From positions 25,980 through 89,979 of the forward strand of contig CALUEY010000038.1 of NCBI GenBank assembly GCA_944319915.1: a DNA stretch of 64,000 nucleotides, written 5' to 3'. Under the pieces are notes generated by a model, which made no database searches, was not told the DNA's origin, and saw only the letters and a list, made by a program, of their open reading frames with translations. The translations under genes were made by a program, and so were the position numbers. Numbering within the stretch: the stretch's first letter is position 1; each line of letters starts with the position of its first letter. This document shows positions 44,994 to 54,400 of this stretch, piece by piece. The stretch comes from an uncultured Prevotella sp. Lineage in GTDB: Bacteria > Bacteroidota > Bacteroidia > Bacteroidales > Bacteroidaceae.

Positions 44994-46007
44994 TTATCGC
45001 TGATTTCGCAAGATGATATAAATAACCACCGGTGCGCCTATAATCGGAGTCACAGCATTAAGCGGCAAAAGTTCACCGCCAGCCGGAAGCACACACAGCA
45101 AGTTGCACCCCAAGGCGACAACAGCTCCCATAGCCATGGTCACAGGCACCAACACGCGATGGTCTGACACACGAATGAACAATCGAACAATATGCGGCAC
45201 GGCAAGCCCGATAAACGAAACCGGCCCGCAGCACGCTGTTACAATGGCCGTCAGGAGCCCTGTTATGACAAGCAAACAGTTCCTTACAGTCGTTACCCCG
45301 ATGCCGAGGTTTGCTGCATAACGCTCGCCAAGCAACAGCAAATTGAGAGGCTTTACAAGAAGCAAAGCCCCCGTCAAGCCAACAGCAACAACCAAGGCAA
45401 AAGTAGGCACCTGGCTGATGGACACGCCACTAAAATCACCCATGCCCCACACAAGGTAAGACTTAGCCCCCTCCTCGGTTGCAAAATAGCTCAGCAGCGA
45501 AACAATGGATGAGGAAACATACCCTACCATCACCCCGATTATGAGTAGCATGACATTGTTACGCACCATTGAGGAGAAAAAAAAGATTATTCCCATGACC
45601 GCCATCGCCCCAACGAATGCCGCGATGAAAATTGCCACGAATCCCGAAACAGTGTATGTTCCCATGGTCACAGTACCACCGAAGAGAAGCATTGCCAAAG
45701 CAACACCAACACCGGCGCCTCCGCTTATCCCGAATATGGACGGGTCTGCCAGCGGGTTGCGAAAGGCAGTTTGGAGCAACAGACCGCTCACAGCCAGCGC
45801 GCTGCCAGACAAGGCAGCCGTGACTGCCTGTGGCACACGCGAGTATAAAACTATGAACGACCAGCTTGCCTTTGACGTTCCACGCCCCATCAATGCAGAA
45901 GCCACCTCTTTGACAGGAATGTCAACAGCACCATACAAAATGTTGAGTACAAAAAGAATGCTCAGCACCAATACAACCAAGAAACACCTAATCACCAGAT
46001 TCCGCAT
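44994..46007 (-). CDS. btuC: Cobalamin ABC transporter permease (BtuC/FecCD type)
   Basis: A 337-residue inner-membrane permease of the FecCD family, with about ten hydrophobic helices. It should move cobalamin delivered by the binding protein upstream. Recognisable parts include FRNPLADPSIFGISGGAGVG near residue 85 and CGPVSFIGLAVPHIVRLFI near residue 265, the coupling region for the ATPase. It is last in the btuB operon, 19 bp after the btuF gene. No ATPase (btuD) gene is found in the operon or elsewhere in the window, so the ATPase must be supplied from another locus. Confidence 0.9.
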   Translation of the reverse strand: MRNLVIRCFLVVLVLSILFVLNILYGAVDIPVKEVASALMGRGTSKASWSFIVLYSRVPQAVTAALSGSALAVSGLLLQTAFRNPLADPSIFGISGGAGVGVALAMLLFGGTVTMGTYTVSGFVAIFIAAFVGAMAVMGIIFFFSSMVRNNVMLLIIGVMVGYVSSSIVSLLSYFATEEGAKSYLVWGMGDFSGVSISQVPTFALVVAVGLTGALLLVKPLNLLLLGERYAANLGIGVTTVRNCLLVITGLLTAIVTACCGPVSFIGLAVPHIVRLFIRVSDHRVLVPVTMAMGAVVALGCNLLCVLPAGGELLPLNAVTPIIGAPVVIYIILRNQR

Positions 46008-46026
46008 GTTTTATCCCCCAACGCCT

Positions 46027-47157
46027 TTATTTTTCAACCAGACAATAATATCTCAAGCCGCCCAAACCCTGAATTTCAGGATGAACTACCTGCACAAAGT
46101 CGCGCAGCAGGAAATCAGGTCGGAAGGGTGTTTCTTCATAAAACAATGTCTTGTCAACGTTGCATCCGTAACACATACGCTCCCTAAAAGCCTTTAGCTT
46201 ACCATATCCCGAAAATTCAGACAGCAAGCCATCGTATGTTGCAGGCGTGGAACCACCATACCTGAAGAGCCAAATATCCGCATCGCCAGCTTTCTCCAAC
46301 ACACTCTCAAAAGGCAATGCCAAACTTCCGGCATCGGTGTTCGCCGCAAAAGGATAATCAGCCCCTGCATCTGCGAGCATGGTCCCGATAGTGCTGCGCC
46401 CGCCTGGAAGATACCATACGGAGCCTGTCTTCTTGTCCAGTACTACGGAACGGCGAGTTTGACTTGATGCTGCAAGTGATTTCAATGCACTGTAAGTGCT
46501 ATCCACAACGGCAAAAAGCGAATCGGCAGCCTTTCCCCTGCCCATAAGCAAGCCGTAGAACTTCATCCACTCAGCCCTGCCCAATGCCGAAGGCTCCATA
46601 TAATCGGCGCATTCTATTATTGGGATGCCCGCCTCCTCGAACCGCCCGAAGCCCCCACCGCCGTCAAACGGCGAAACGAGCAAGGCGTCTGGCGATGCAT
46701 CCATAACCTTCTCCACACTCGGATTCATGGAATTGCCCACATCTACCAACTTGCCCTGCCCGTGCATTTGTAGGATATGCGGTATTCTGACATACTGCAT
46801 GTCGGCTATGCCTACAATTGCATCAGCACAGCCAAGCTCCAAGGCAAGTCCGGCATGGACAATTGAAAACGGAATCATGCGCTGCAGAGGCACACGCACT
46901 ACAGTTCCGTCTGGCAAATGCCGGGCATCATGCCCTGCGCGCGGCACAAGGACATATTTGTGAAGCTGCTTGCCTTTTTGCCACGGATTGTCTATACTCA
47001 CTACCGTATAGCCGTCGTGCTCCACTATATGCAGCAACTTGGCATACTTCATCCTAACCGTGTCGCCCACAACCTGCGAGAGGTTTTTTGCTCCCCTCCC
47101 GCAGGCCGCGAAAGCGACAAGGCACAGCAGCATTGCTATTGCTTGTATTTGTCTCAT
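46027..47157 (-). CDS. btuF: Cobalamin-binding ABC substrate protein (BtuF-like)
   Basis: A 376-residue periplasmic substrate-binding lipoprotein with a type III fold as in BtuF and FepB. The signal peptide ends in lipobox FAAC. The rest is two globular lobes around a long helix, with VRIPHILQMHGQGKLVDVG and ASPDALLVSPFDGGGGF motifs. It should hand cobalamin to the permease gene that follows. It begins 1 bp before the end of the DUF4465 gene's stop region (no gap), and riboswitch control extends over it. The iron-siderophore family is a less likely alternative because of the locus. Confidence 0.85.
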   Translation of the reverse strand: MRQIQAIAMLLCLVAFAACGRGAKNLSQVVGDTVRMKYAKLLHIVEHDGYTVVSIDNPWQKGKQLHKYVLVPRAGHDARHLPDGTVVRVPLQRMIPFSIVHAGLALELGCADAIVGIADMQYVRIPHILQMHGQGKLVDVGNSMNPSVEKVMDASPDALLVSPFDGGGGFGRFEEAGIPIIECADYMEPSALGRAEWMKFYGLLMGRGKAADSLFAVVDSTYSALKSLAASSQTRRSVVLDKKTGSVWYLPGGRSTIGTMLADAGADYPFAANTDAGSLALPFESVLEKAGDADIWLFRYGGSTPATYDGLLSEFSGYGKLKAFRERMCYGCNVDKTLFYEETPFRPDFLLRDFVQVVHPEIQGLGGLRYYCLVEK

Positions 47158-48903
47158 TTATTTCACGAATACCTTACGCACGGTGCCGTCGGACATCTTG
47201 ACGATGTTCACGCCGCGAACCGGTGAAGAAATACGCGCACCTCCAATCGTATAGCGTTCCACCTCGACAGCATCGGCAGCCGAAACATGGCCATTTGACG
47301 GGATGCCGGACGTGAAATCAGGCTCACCATTAAGCCCATCCAAGCAGAAGTAGCCCGGCGTTGTCATTCCGTATTCGTTGTTGTGCGAGCTTGACACGGC
47401 AAAACCAATCTCTACCACCTTGCCAAGCATGGTAAGGTCAACCCACTGCCAATTGTCTATATAACCTCGCTCAGCCTCGGAGTCTGAACGATAGTCTGCA
47501 AGGTAAACCTCAACATCGGCAGATGTTCCATCAGCATGATATCCCGTGATGGTAAGCTTGCACCAATCACCGGCCTCAAACTTGCCAGTCATGCCGTCAC
47601 CATCGGTGTATGCCATTACATTATTGGCAGTATTGGTTACGTAGAAGCCGCTCACTACCTCACCCTCAGGCTTGTTCATCACCTCTATCCGTTCGCCATA
47701 AGGATATGCCACGGCATAATTGGCCGAGCCACCATGGCCATGGCCAACGGCACTGTTGTACTGGTCAGCCTCATAGTTGTTGAACACAACCGAGGTCTTG
47801 TTTGACACGGCAAAGCCCGACCAAGAGTTCCATGTCTCGTTATAAGTATTGTTGAAACGGAAAGAGCCACTCACAAAAGTGTTGGCATAAGCCACTGACC
47901 CATAACCTCCGTCAATCTGGGTGCCGCGTTTATCGGAACCGTTCCAATAGCTTTCCTCTCCAAGTTCAATTTCCTCGAAAGTTGCCTCTTGCAGGGGCGA
48001 AGCCACGATGGCATCGAGTGAAGCCTGCAAGTGCAAGTCCTCGGCTCCAGAAATTTCGGTAGACGTTTCCCCAAGCCATCCACACTGCCGGTTGACACCG
48101 GTGTAAACCCTCACGAAGTCGATGAAATCAAGCTCTACCGGATTGCGGTTGGCATCCACGGCCCAACTGATGTCAAAGCTGCAAGCGGCTGAGTCGGTGT
48201 TGATTGCATTGTCGGCATAACCATAGCGCAGAGTGTTGAGCACCCAATTCTGCTGTCCCGAAGCCCCGTTGTTTACGCAGTTTTGAGGCAAGAGTGTACC
48301 GGTGAATGTAAGCTGTTCGCCAAGCCAAAGCGGGAAATATTCCTGTTGGTGGAAAGAGTTGCGGTCTACCGTCCCTTTGTTCCCGGCATTGTCGGTCCAC
48401 GGCACGTTGTTCATGGCATCGAGCGTATAAGTAACAGAATAGCCATACTTAACCTTGCCCGCACTGTCAACGTCGGCACTACCGGCCAGTTCATACCATG
48501 CATCATCGGGCAAGCCATTGTGGTTGACATCCTTCGACACCATCACAATGCCCGGCTCCGAGCCATTCTTCATGGCATTGCCGCGAACGTAAAAGTCGTT
48601 CTGGCCGTGAATGTTGGCTATACTATGGTCGAAATGGAACGTTACATAACCACCATAGGCACCAAGTGTTATCATGCCGTTGTTTCCGGCTGCAATGGCT
48701 TTTGTACACTTTTCAGCCATCGAGGCAGCGTCGTCGCCATCCTCATATTTTGGCATGGTGTTGACAAACTGGCCAGGAGCCGGCACATACTCATCGACAG
48801 CCAGGATGTACTTGCTGTGAGTTGGCGCATCTGCCATTTGCTGACCCATTGAAACCAATGCCACTGAAGCGGCAAATGCTGATAATAACAATCTTTTCTT
48901 CAT
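47158..48903 (-). CDS. DUF4465 cell-surface protein, BtuH-like
   Basis: A 581-residue secreted protein in the B12 operon. A type I signal peptide (KKRLLLSAFAASVALVSMG) has no lipobox. The N-terminal half is a strand-rich domain seen in Bacteroidetes cell-surface proteins (YGGYVTFHFDHSIANIHGQ). Residues 300-540 fit DUF4465 (EESYWNGSDKRG, WNSWSGFAVSNKTS, GYFCLDGLNGE). Proteins of this kind (BtuH) bind B12 at the surface in gut Bacteroides, as I recall. The last 40 residues (RYTIGGARISSPVRGVNIVK) look like a Bacteroidetes C-terminal sorting-like domain. It is 314 bp after the BtuG-like gene, with a repeat array between. Confidence 0.8.
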   Translation of the reverse strand: MKKRLLLSAFAASVALVSMGQQMADAPTHSKYILAVDEYVPAPGQFVNTMPKYEDGDDAASMAEKCTKAIAAGNNGMITLGAYGGYVTFHFDHSIANIHGQNDFYVRGNAMKNGSEPGIVMVSKDVNHNGLPDDAWYELAGSADVDSAGKVKYGYSVTYTLDAMNNVPWTDNAGNKGTVDRNSFHQQEYFPLWLGEQLTFTGTLLPQNCVNNGASGQQNWVLNTLRYGYADNAINTDSAACSFDISWAVDANRNPVELDFIDFVRVYTGVNRQCGWLGETSTEISGAEDLHLQASLDAIVASPLQEATFEEIELGEESYWNGSDKRGTQIDGGYGSVAYANTFVSGSFRFNNTYNETWNSWSGFAVSNKTSVVFNNYEADQYNSAVGHGHGGSANYAVAYPYGERIEVMNKPEGEVVSGFYVTNTANNVMAYTDGDGMTGKFEAGDWCKLTITGYHADGTSADVEVYLADYRSDSEAERGYIDNWQWVDLTMLGKVVEIGFAVSSSHNNEYGMTTPGYFCLDGLNGEPDFTSGIPSNGHVSAADAVEVERYTIGGARISSPVRGVNIVKMSDGTVRKVFVK

Positions 48904-49059
48904 TTTACAATATGGTTTAATATATATTATATGTTGCTTTACAATTGACGGCCATACATTTCCTCATAGCACAGTTTGGCCAAAGTACAGCCTGCAGTTG
49001 CCTTGAACTATATTTACAAAAGGCGCGCCACATTGCCATTGCATCACCATGCCCCGGCA

Positions 49060-49147
49060 AAAGCTGCCGTCCGGCATTACGATACGGGCCGTTTTGCATC
49101 GCGAAACGGCCTGTTTGGAACGGCCAAACGGGCTGTTTGGGAACGCA
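49060..49147. repeat. 22-bp repeat array, copy 5 of 6
   Basis: Units start at 49060, 49082, 49104 and 49126. Units 2 to 4 share ACGG(G/C)C and GTTT; unit 1 is degenerate. It lies inside the B12 operon, between the BtuG-like and BtuH-like genes; the 48904-49217 spacer shows nothing else. Confidence 0.8.
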
Positions 49148-49217
49148 TTGAGCCACAACGAGTTACGGCAATTACCCAATACAATGAAAATAAACAACAA
49201 TGCCGACCTCATATTCT

Positions 49218-50399
49218 TTATTTTTCATCATCATACACGAAGGCGGCATGCCCAGGGATGTCGCCGGTCCAGACCTTCCAATCGAACGACCCATCTGCCT
49301 TGAAATGGAACAGCTGTCCACTCGATAAGTAATCTTTTGCGTCCATCACATAAAAATCGCGCTCGTAAGGATTTACAATTATGCCATAGGGCAATACTAT
49401 ATCGGCAAATTCGGGCGCAGACGTGAGCACAGAAGATGATGCACAGCCCTTTGCCACATCGATTATCCCATGGCAGACGTTGTTTGTTGCCGTCTCATAA
49501 CTCCACTCTACTCCGATGTAATAAAGTGAGTCGCCAACGATGCACAAGTCTGATACTGGTATGTCGAACGTGGCCGCCACCCCCATGTTGCCATTGGCAT
49601 CGGGAGCAAGCTTGTAAAGGCGCGACAGCTCCGACCAGTAGTCACCACGAGAAGACACCCACAATTGCCCATGGCGGTCGGCCCGGATACGGTGCAGGTT
49701 AGGCGCCACGTCAATCTTGCCTACTTCCTTGAACGAAGGCAAGTCAACCATGCTCACGCTACGCTCACGCAAGTCGGTAAGATAGCCGCCGCTGTTGGCA
49801 ACATAAAGCGTATCGCCAATAACCGCCATCTCCTCTGGCTGGTAGCCCACGGTCACAGAGTCCACTTTGGCAAAAGTCGCCGTGTCAACCTTGTATACAC
49901 GGCCAAGGTGCTCTGTGCCACCAAGTTCTACAGGGCCAACGTATGAGCTTATGTAGGCGTAAGCTCCGTCAAACGTCACATAGCGGCAGTTGGGGATGTC
50001 TATCTTGGCTATCTTGCGGCAAGAATCGGCCGTAGCCACAACAACCATATTGGAGCAGTTAATTACCATCCACAGCTGGTTTCCACAGACTTTTATGTCA
50101 TTGCCCACATCGCCAAGCTCCTTTACCTCACTTGGATTACGCTCTGGGTATATGTTGCGATGGTAGACTGCGGTGTTTGCCTGCCCCGAAAGGTCAAGAT
50201 AATCTACAGATGCCTTGTTGGACCCCATGTTTCCTTCGCAAAGCACATACATCCCCACGATGTTGCCTGAAGGAGGAACAGCCCCGGTATCTTGAGTGTC
50301 TGACAGCATCACAAGCTCGTCTTCGCGGCATGCAAGCACAAAGGCCAGGCACGCCATGGCATACGCCAAATGTTTAATATTCACGAATTTATTACTCAT
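49218..50399 (-). CDS. BtuG-like surface B12-capture lipoprotein (YncE type)
   Basis: A 393-residue lipoprotein predicted to form a seven-bladed beta propeller of the YncE/DUF5074 type. The signal peptide ends in the lipobox VLAC, followed by REDELV, which matches the acidic surface-export signal of Bacteroidetes lipoproteins. Blade repeats include VYKVDTATFAKVDSVTVGY and NRVRADRHGQLWVSS-like turns. In Bacteroides the homologue BtuG sits on BtuB and captures cobalamin with very high affinity. Directly after btuB (7 bp) and under the cobalamin riboswitch, so the role is likely the same here. Confidence 0.85.
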   Translation of the reverse strand: MSNKFVNIKHLAYAMACLAFVLACREDELVMLSDTQDTGAVPPSGNIVGMYVLCEGNMGSNKASVDYLDLSGQANTAVYHRNIYPERNPSEVKELGDVGNDIKVCGNQLWMVINCSNMVVVATADSCRKIAKIDIPNCRYVTFDGAYAYISSYVGPVELGGTEHLGRVYKVDTATFAKVDSVTVGYQPEEMAVIGDTLYVANSGGYLTDLRERSVSMVDLPSFKEVGKIDVAPNLHRIRADRHGQLWVSSRGDYWSELSRLYKLAPDANGNMGVAATFDIPVSDLCIVGDSLYYIGVEWSYETATNNVCHGIIDVAKGCASSSVLTSAPEFADIVLPYGIIVNPYERDFYVMDAKDYLSSGQLFHFKADGSFDWKVWTGDIPGHAAFVYDDEK

Positions 50400-50406
50400 T
50401 TGCTCT

Positions 50407-52413
50407 TTAAATCTTCAATTCTACCGCCACGGCATAGTTGCGTTTGGGCATGGGATAATTAATTATCACATCATAGTCCTGGCTGAACAGGTTGTTAACT
50501 TCAAGCGTAAGCCGGGCTTTCACTTTCTTAAGGCACAGGGAATATGTCATCCCAACATCGCTCGTGTACCATGGTTGCACGTGGTTGGTAGCTATGTTTT
50601 CCTGCTGGCTATAGCGTTCGCCTACGTAGATGAAACTATAATTCAGCGCGAACGAACGATAGGCCACCCCTACTATGACCGACCCACTGTGCCTCGGGAT
50701 ATATGGAATCTGGTCGTTATAATATGAGAGCGAAGGCGAAGTGACATCGCGGGCCTGCTGGAACGTGTACTGAAGACGCGCAGTTACATCAAGATTGCTC
50801 AACGCCATGAAAGTGGCCTCCGCCTCAGCGTCCACACCCCATATATGCACACGCCCAAGGTTTAGCATCGTCCAGCGGAACTGCTGCCCCTTAGGGTAAG
50901 CCACGACCTTGTCGCGGACTGCATTAAAATATCCATCGGCCTGCACACGCAGGCCCGAAAGCCAATGCGACAATCTGCCCTTGCTTATGGTGAAGCCAAG
51001 GTCGTACTGAATGGCTGCCTCTGGTTTGAGCGAGGTATTGCCGATGTCGGTATAGTAAAGCTCGTTGAAAGTAGGCATACGGAAGCTCTTTTTGGCAAAG
51101 GCATGCAGGGTTATCAGCCGCGAGCCCAACGGGGCTGCGCTTATGAAAATGGCCGGCGTAACCATTCCAACCGACGGTTTGTCGGCCTGCCGACGGGTGT
51201 GGTCTTTAACGAATGTAGCCAGCAGGCTTCCTTGCACTTTAAAAAAACGGCTGTCATAAGCTGTAGCCAACGATATGAGATTGGAGTACCTGTGTGGGTA
51301 TACAAAGTTGTTTAAATCAGAATTGAGCTTGTTCCACTTGAAATCATAGCTCAACGAAACGTCCCATCCACGCATCAGCTTGTACACATTGGCCACAGTC
51401 AAGTACAGTTCCTGCTGCTTATAATTATTGTCGATGAGCATTGTGGTTGTGTCGCTGTTTACATAACGTGTGTCGTAGTAAGCGTACTTGGCCTGCAGGC
51501 GCGAACTGAAACGCTCTGAAAAAGATTTTTGGAAACTGCCCTGAAAAAATGTATTGTGGTCCCACTGGCGTTCGCCCCGCCGCCATACATTGTTTACAAT
51601 AGCGCCGGGTATACCCCTTTCAGAATTGTATGTGTAAGCTTTGAATGTCCAGGAGCCACTTACCACCTGCCCATAAAGATTGGCTTCGGCCCTGAACGCC
51701 CACATGTCGCCATTCTGCCGCACGGCGGTCGTGTCATAGGCTGTGGAGCCGTCTATGTTCTTTCTGTTATAACGAAACTTGTACTTCCCCGAGGCAGTCA
51801 ACCCGCCAAGGCTAAGCGAGGCGCATGTCGAAGGCGACAGGCGCTGCTCATACAATGACGAAAAGCTGTAAACCTCGCCACTCGACCCATATTTTGCCTT
51901 CAGCTTGACATTGTATGGCTTCCCATCTGAAAACGTGGGGCGGCGTGTCCGAATACGAACAGAGGCGGCACCGCCGAAAGCACTGGCCGACTGGAAGATG
52001 ACACTGTTCTGCCCATTGTAGAGGGCAACCTCTTCCACGTTGTCAAGCGAGAACTGCCCCAGGTCTACCTGGCCGTTCTGTGCGTTGCCTATCTCAACCC
52101 CATCATAACTTACACCTACATGGCTGCTGCCCATGCTCCTGACATTGATTGTCTTAATGCCCCCCACGCCGCCATAGTCCTTTACCTGTACACCGGAAAA
52201 GTATCTCATGGCATCGGCAACAGAATGGCTGCTCAACCTTTCTAACTGTTTTCCATTCAAACGCTGGACGGGAATAACGTCGACTTTGGACGATGAGGAT
52301 ACGACTACAACTTCGCGCACTCTATGAACGCTGTCATGCATCCAAGGAGTGTTCTCCTGCGAAAAGCAGTCAGAAATGACGGCACACAGAAGTGCCAGCA
52401 TAACCATTCTCAT
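50407..52413 (-). CDS. btuB: TonB-dependent cobalamin receptor
   Basis: A 668-residue TonB-dependent outer-membrane transporter, most likely for cobalamin, because a cobalamin riboswitch lies immediately upstream and the partner genes follow. After the signal peptide (LALLCAVISDCFSQ) there is a TonB-box-like VREVVVVSSS stretch and a plug domain (RYFSGVQVKDYGGVGGIKTI, then NVRSMGSSHVGVSYDG), followed by a 22-strand barrel. The closing aromatic residue pattern (YAVAVELKI) fits insertion by BAM. The ATG at 52413 is preferred over a GTG two codons upstream. The N-terminal carboxypeptidase-like domain of SusC-type transporters is absent, as expected for a vitamin receptor. Confidence 0.92.
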   Translation of the reverse strand: MRMVMLALLCAVISDCFSQENTPWMHDSVHRVREVVVVSSSSKVDVIPVQRLNGKQLERLSSHSVADAMRYFSGVQVKDYGGVGGIKTINVRSMGSSHVGVSYDGVEIGNAQNGQVDLGQFSLDNVEEVALYNGQNSVIFQSASAFGGAASVRIRTRRPTFSDGKPYNVKLKAKYGSSGEVYSFSSLYEQRLSPSTCASLSLGGLTASGKYKFRYNRKNIDGSTAYDTTAVRQNGDMWAFRAEANLYGQVVSGSWTFKAYTYNSERGIPGAIVNNVWRRGERQWDHNTFFQGSFQKSFSERFSSRLQAKYAYYDTRYVNSDTTTMLIDNNYKQQELYLTVANVYKLMRGWDVSLSYDFKWNKLNSDLNNFVYPHRYSNLISLATAYDSRFFKVQGSLLATFVKDHTRRQADKPSVGMVTPAIFISAAPLGSRLITLHAFAKKSFRMPTFNELYYTDIGNTSLKPEAAIQYDLGFTISKGRLSHWLSGLRVQADGYFNAVRDKVVAYPKGQQFRWTMLNLGRVHIWGVDAEAEATFMALSNLDVTARLQYTFQQARDVTSPSLSYYNDQIPYIPRHSGSVIVGVAYRSFALNYSFIYVGERYSQQENIATNHVQPWYTSDVGMTYSLCLKKVKARLTLEVNNLFSQDYDVIINYPMPKRNYAVAVELKI

Positions 52414-52479
52414 CCACACAAAAGGATTTTATTATGTCTCTTACCGCACCTTTTCCACGAGGCAACGGCGAAGAATTAT

Positions 52480-52655
52480 ACTGCAATGGCAGGTCTTCTG
52501 ACTTATCGCCCGGCAGCAAACGTCTTCCCGGTAAACTCCAAACATAAACCAGTGACATAATGTTTGCGCCAGTAAGGGCGAATCACAGCAGCGGGACTGT
52601 TGGAGACTTGCACCCCATTCCCATTTTAATCACATTGTGGTGTGAACCTATTGCG
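52480..52655 (-). promoter_or_regulatory. Cobalamin riboswitch
   Basis: Read on the minus strand the leader has the conserved B12-element boxes in order: GGGAATGGGGTGCAAGTC, CCCGCTGCTGTGA (plus 52583-52592 holds its core), and finally AGTCAGAAGACCTGCC (plus 52488-52496). Between them are variable paired regions. It lies 67 bp before btuB, so it should shut off the btuB operon when cobalamin is plentiful. No clear terminator or sequestering hairpin was recognised. Confidence 0.92.
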
Positions 52656-52659
52656 GATG

Positions 52660-52667
52660 CAAAGGTA
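52660..52667 (-). promoter_or_regulatory. -7 box of btuB operon
   Basis: TACCTTTG on the minus strand, placed so that transcription starts at the 5' end of the riboswitch. No TTTG -33 box is seen. Confidence 0.5.
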
Positions 52668-52719
52668 AGCATTTTATTTCTAATTTATGCTATCCTCCGA
52701 GCATTTTTGGGAAAATATG

Positions 52720-52757
52720 GTTAGGGTTGGACTCCTATTGCGGAATCCAACCCTAAC
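52720..52757 (-). terminator. Hairpin terminator of pyruvate kinase gene
   Basis: Arms GTTAGGGTTGGA and TCCAACCCTAAC form a 12-bp stem, with an inner TCC/GGA pair and a small loop. It lies 112 bp past the pyk stop and just before the riboswitch promoter; the T-run is weak (ATATTTTCCC). Confidence 0.7.
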
Positions 52758-52868
52758 TTATCATGCGCCCAAACGGTTTTATGTAAACACCTCAACCATG
52801 TCTACAGCTATTATAATACGTGGCAGGCGCTATGCCCTTGAGCCTGGGCCATACACCTTTCAACTCGG

Positions 52869-54308
52869 TCAAGTGTTAGGAACGTGTATGCTTTCCTGGC
52901 TTGCAAATACATCGCTGACACGATTTATCTCCAAAAACGATGTGCCTCCACCCTCGGCAAAGCTTCCGCTAAGGTGGGCAACACGGTCGTTCATGCGAAG
53001 ATACCCCTTCTGGCGGAGCATACGCAAGGCAGCCATGAACTGTTCGCGCTGGCCAATCTGCTCATGCTGTGCCACGGCTATGACGCCGTAACTCAACGCA
53101 AGCCATCGTTGCACTTTCTCCTTAAGACAAATTGCCAGCACTGGATTCGGGCCTCGGAAAGCCGCTAGGTTGCGCGCCGTCTGGCCGCCCTTGCTGTCAG
53201 TGATTATGCCACGCACTCCAAGTCGCTCGGTGGCCTCAATGGCACTGTGGGCAAGGAACTCCGATGTAGTGCATCCATCTTCAAGCGGCACGTCGATATC
53301 GTGCTCACGCATCTTGTCACGCTCAGCCTGTTCTGCTATGGAGGCCATTGTCTTGACGGCCTCGACAGGGTAACGGCCAGTGGCGGTCTCACCGCTCAGC
53401 ATAAGCGCATCAGTACGGTAGTAGATGGCGTTTGCTATGTCAGTAACCTCAGCGCGCGTTGGCCGAGGGTTGTCTATCATGGTGTGGAGCATCTGAGTGG
53501 CCACGATAACAGGCTTGCGTGCCAGAATGCACTTGCGGATAATACGGCGCTGTATTCCTGGAATGCGCTCTATAGGCACCTCAATGCCGAGGTCGCCGCG
53601 GGCAACCATTATGCCATACGAAGCCTCAATTATTTCGTCGATGTTGTCAACGCCCTCTTGGTTCTCTATCTTCGATATGATTTTGATGTCGCTGCCGCGC
53701 TCGTCAAGCAGACGCTGCACCGCTTTCACATCAGCTGCACTGCGCACAAAGCTATGGGCAATGAAGTCGATGTCTTCATCAATTGCCAGATTGATGTTTG
53801 CCCTGTCGCGGTCGGTCAAGGCTGGAAGGTCGATGTGGACGCCCGGAACATTAACGCTCTTGCGCGAGCCGAGGCGACCGTCATTCTGCACCTGCGCAAT
53901 GACGGCAGGGCCATTGATACCGATAACACGCATTGCCAGCGCACCGTCATCAAAGAGAATGTCGTCACCGACATGGATGTCTCTTGCGAAATCGGTATAT
54001 GTAAGGTTTATGATATCGTGCTCGGTGTCCATTTCTGGACGACCGAATATCTTGACAACGTCACCCACCCGGTAGTCAATGGGTGAAGGGGTGGCCGTGG
54101 TACGTATCTCTGGGCCTTTGGTATCAATGAGAATTCCTATGTGACGAGACACACGACGGGTGTTCCTTATTATTTCTCTGAGACCGTCTGGCGTGGCATG
54201 GGCAGTGTTCATGCGCACCACATTCATGCCTGCGTCGAAGAGCTGGCGGATGAAATCAACGCTACAGCGGCGGTCGCTCACTGAGGCTACAATCTTGGTC
54301 TGTTTCAT
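52869..54308 (-). CDS. pyk: Pyruvate kinase
   Basis: Makes pyruvate and ATP from phosphoenolpyruvate and ADP, the last glycolytic step, feeding PFOR in the same window. The 479 residues match the bacterial form. The TIM-barrel part begins KIVASVSDRRCSVDFI and has MNTAHA, TKGPEIRTT, the catalytic SKIENQEGV and MVARGDLGIEVP. A C-terminal regulatory domain (TSEFLAHSAIEATERLG) is present. It follows the GH10-like gene by 92 bp on the same strand and ends near a terminator hairpin. No strong promoter box was found in the spacer. Confidence 0.96.
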   Translation of the reverse strand: MKQTKIVASVSDRRCSVDFIRQLFDAGMNVVRMNTAHATPDGLREIIRNTRRVSRHIGILIDTKGPEIRTTATPSPIDYRVGDVVKIFGRPEMDTEHDIINLTYTDFARDIHVGDDILFDDGALAMRVIGINGPAVIAQVQNDGRLGSRKSVNVPGVHIDLPALTDRDRANINLAIDEDIDFIAHSFVRSAADVKAVQRLLDERGSDIKIISKIENQEGVDNIDEIIEASYGIMVARGDLGIEVPIERIPGIQRRIIRKCILARKPVIVATQMLHTMIDNPRPTRAEVTDIANAIYYRTDALMLSGETATGRYPVEAVKTMASIAEQAERDKMREHDIDVPLEDGCTTSEFLAHSAIEATERLGVRGIITDSKGGQTARNLAAFRGPNPVLAICLKEKVQRWLALSYGVIAVAQHEQIGQREQFMAALRMLRQKGYLRMNDRVAHLSGSFAEGGGTSFLEINRVSDVFASQESIHVPNT

Positions 54309-54400
54309 GTCTGGTTATGTCTACGTTATTGTTTTATATATCCTTTATGTCTAAATGGCAGCAATGTTGCACCAATGAAGCACTGATGACATTGCAAACT

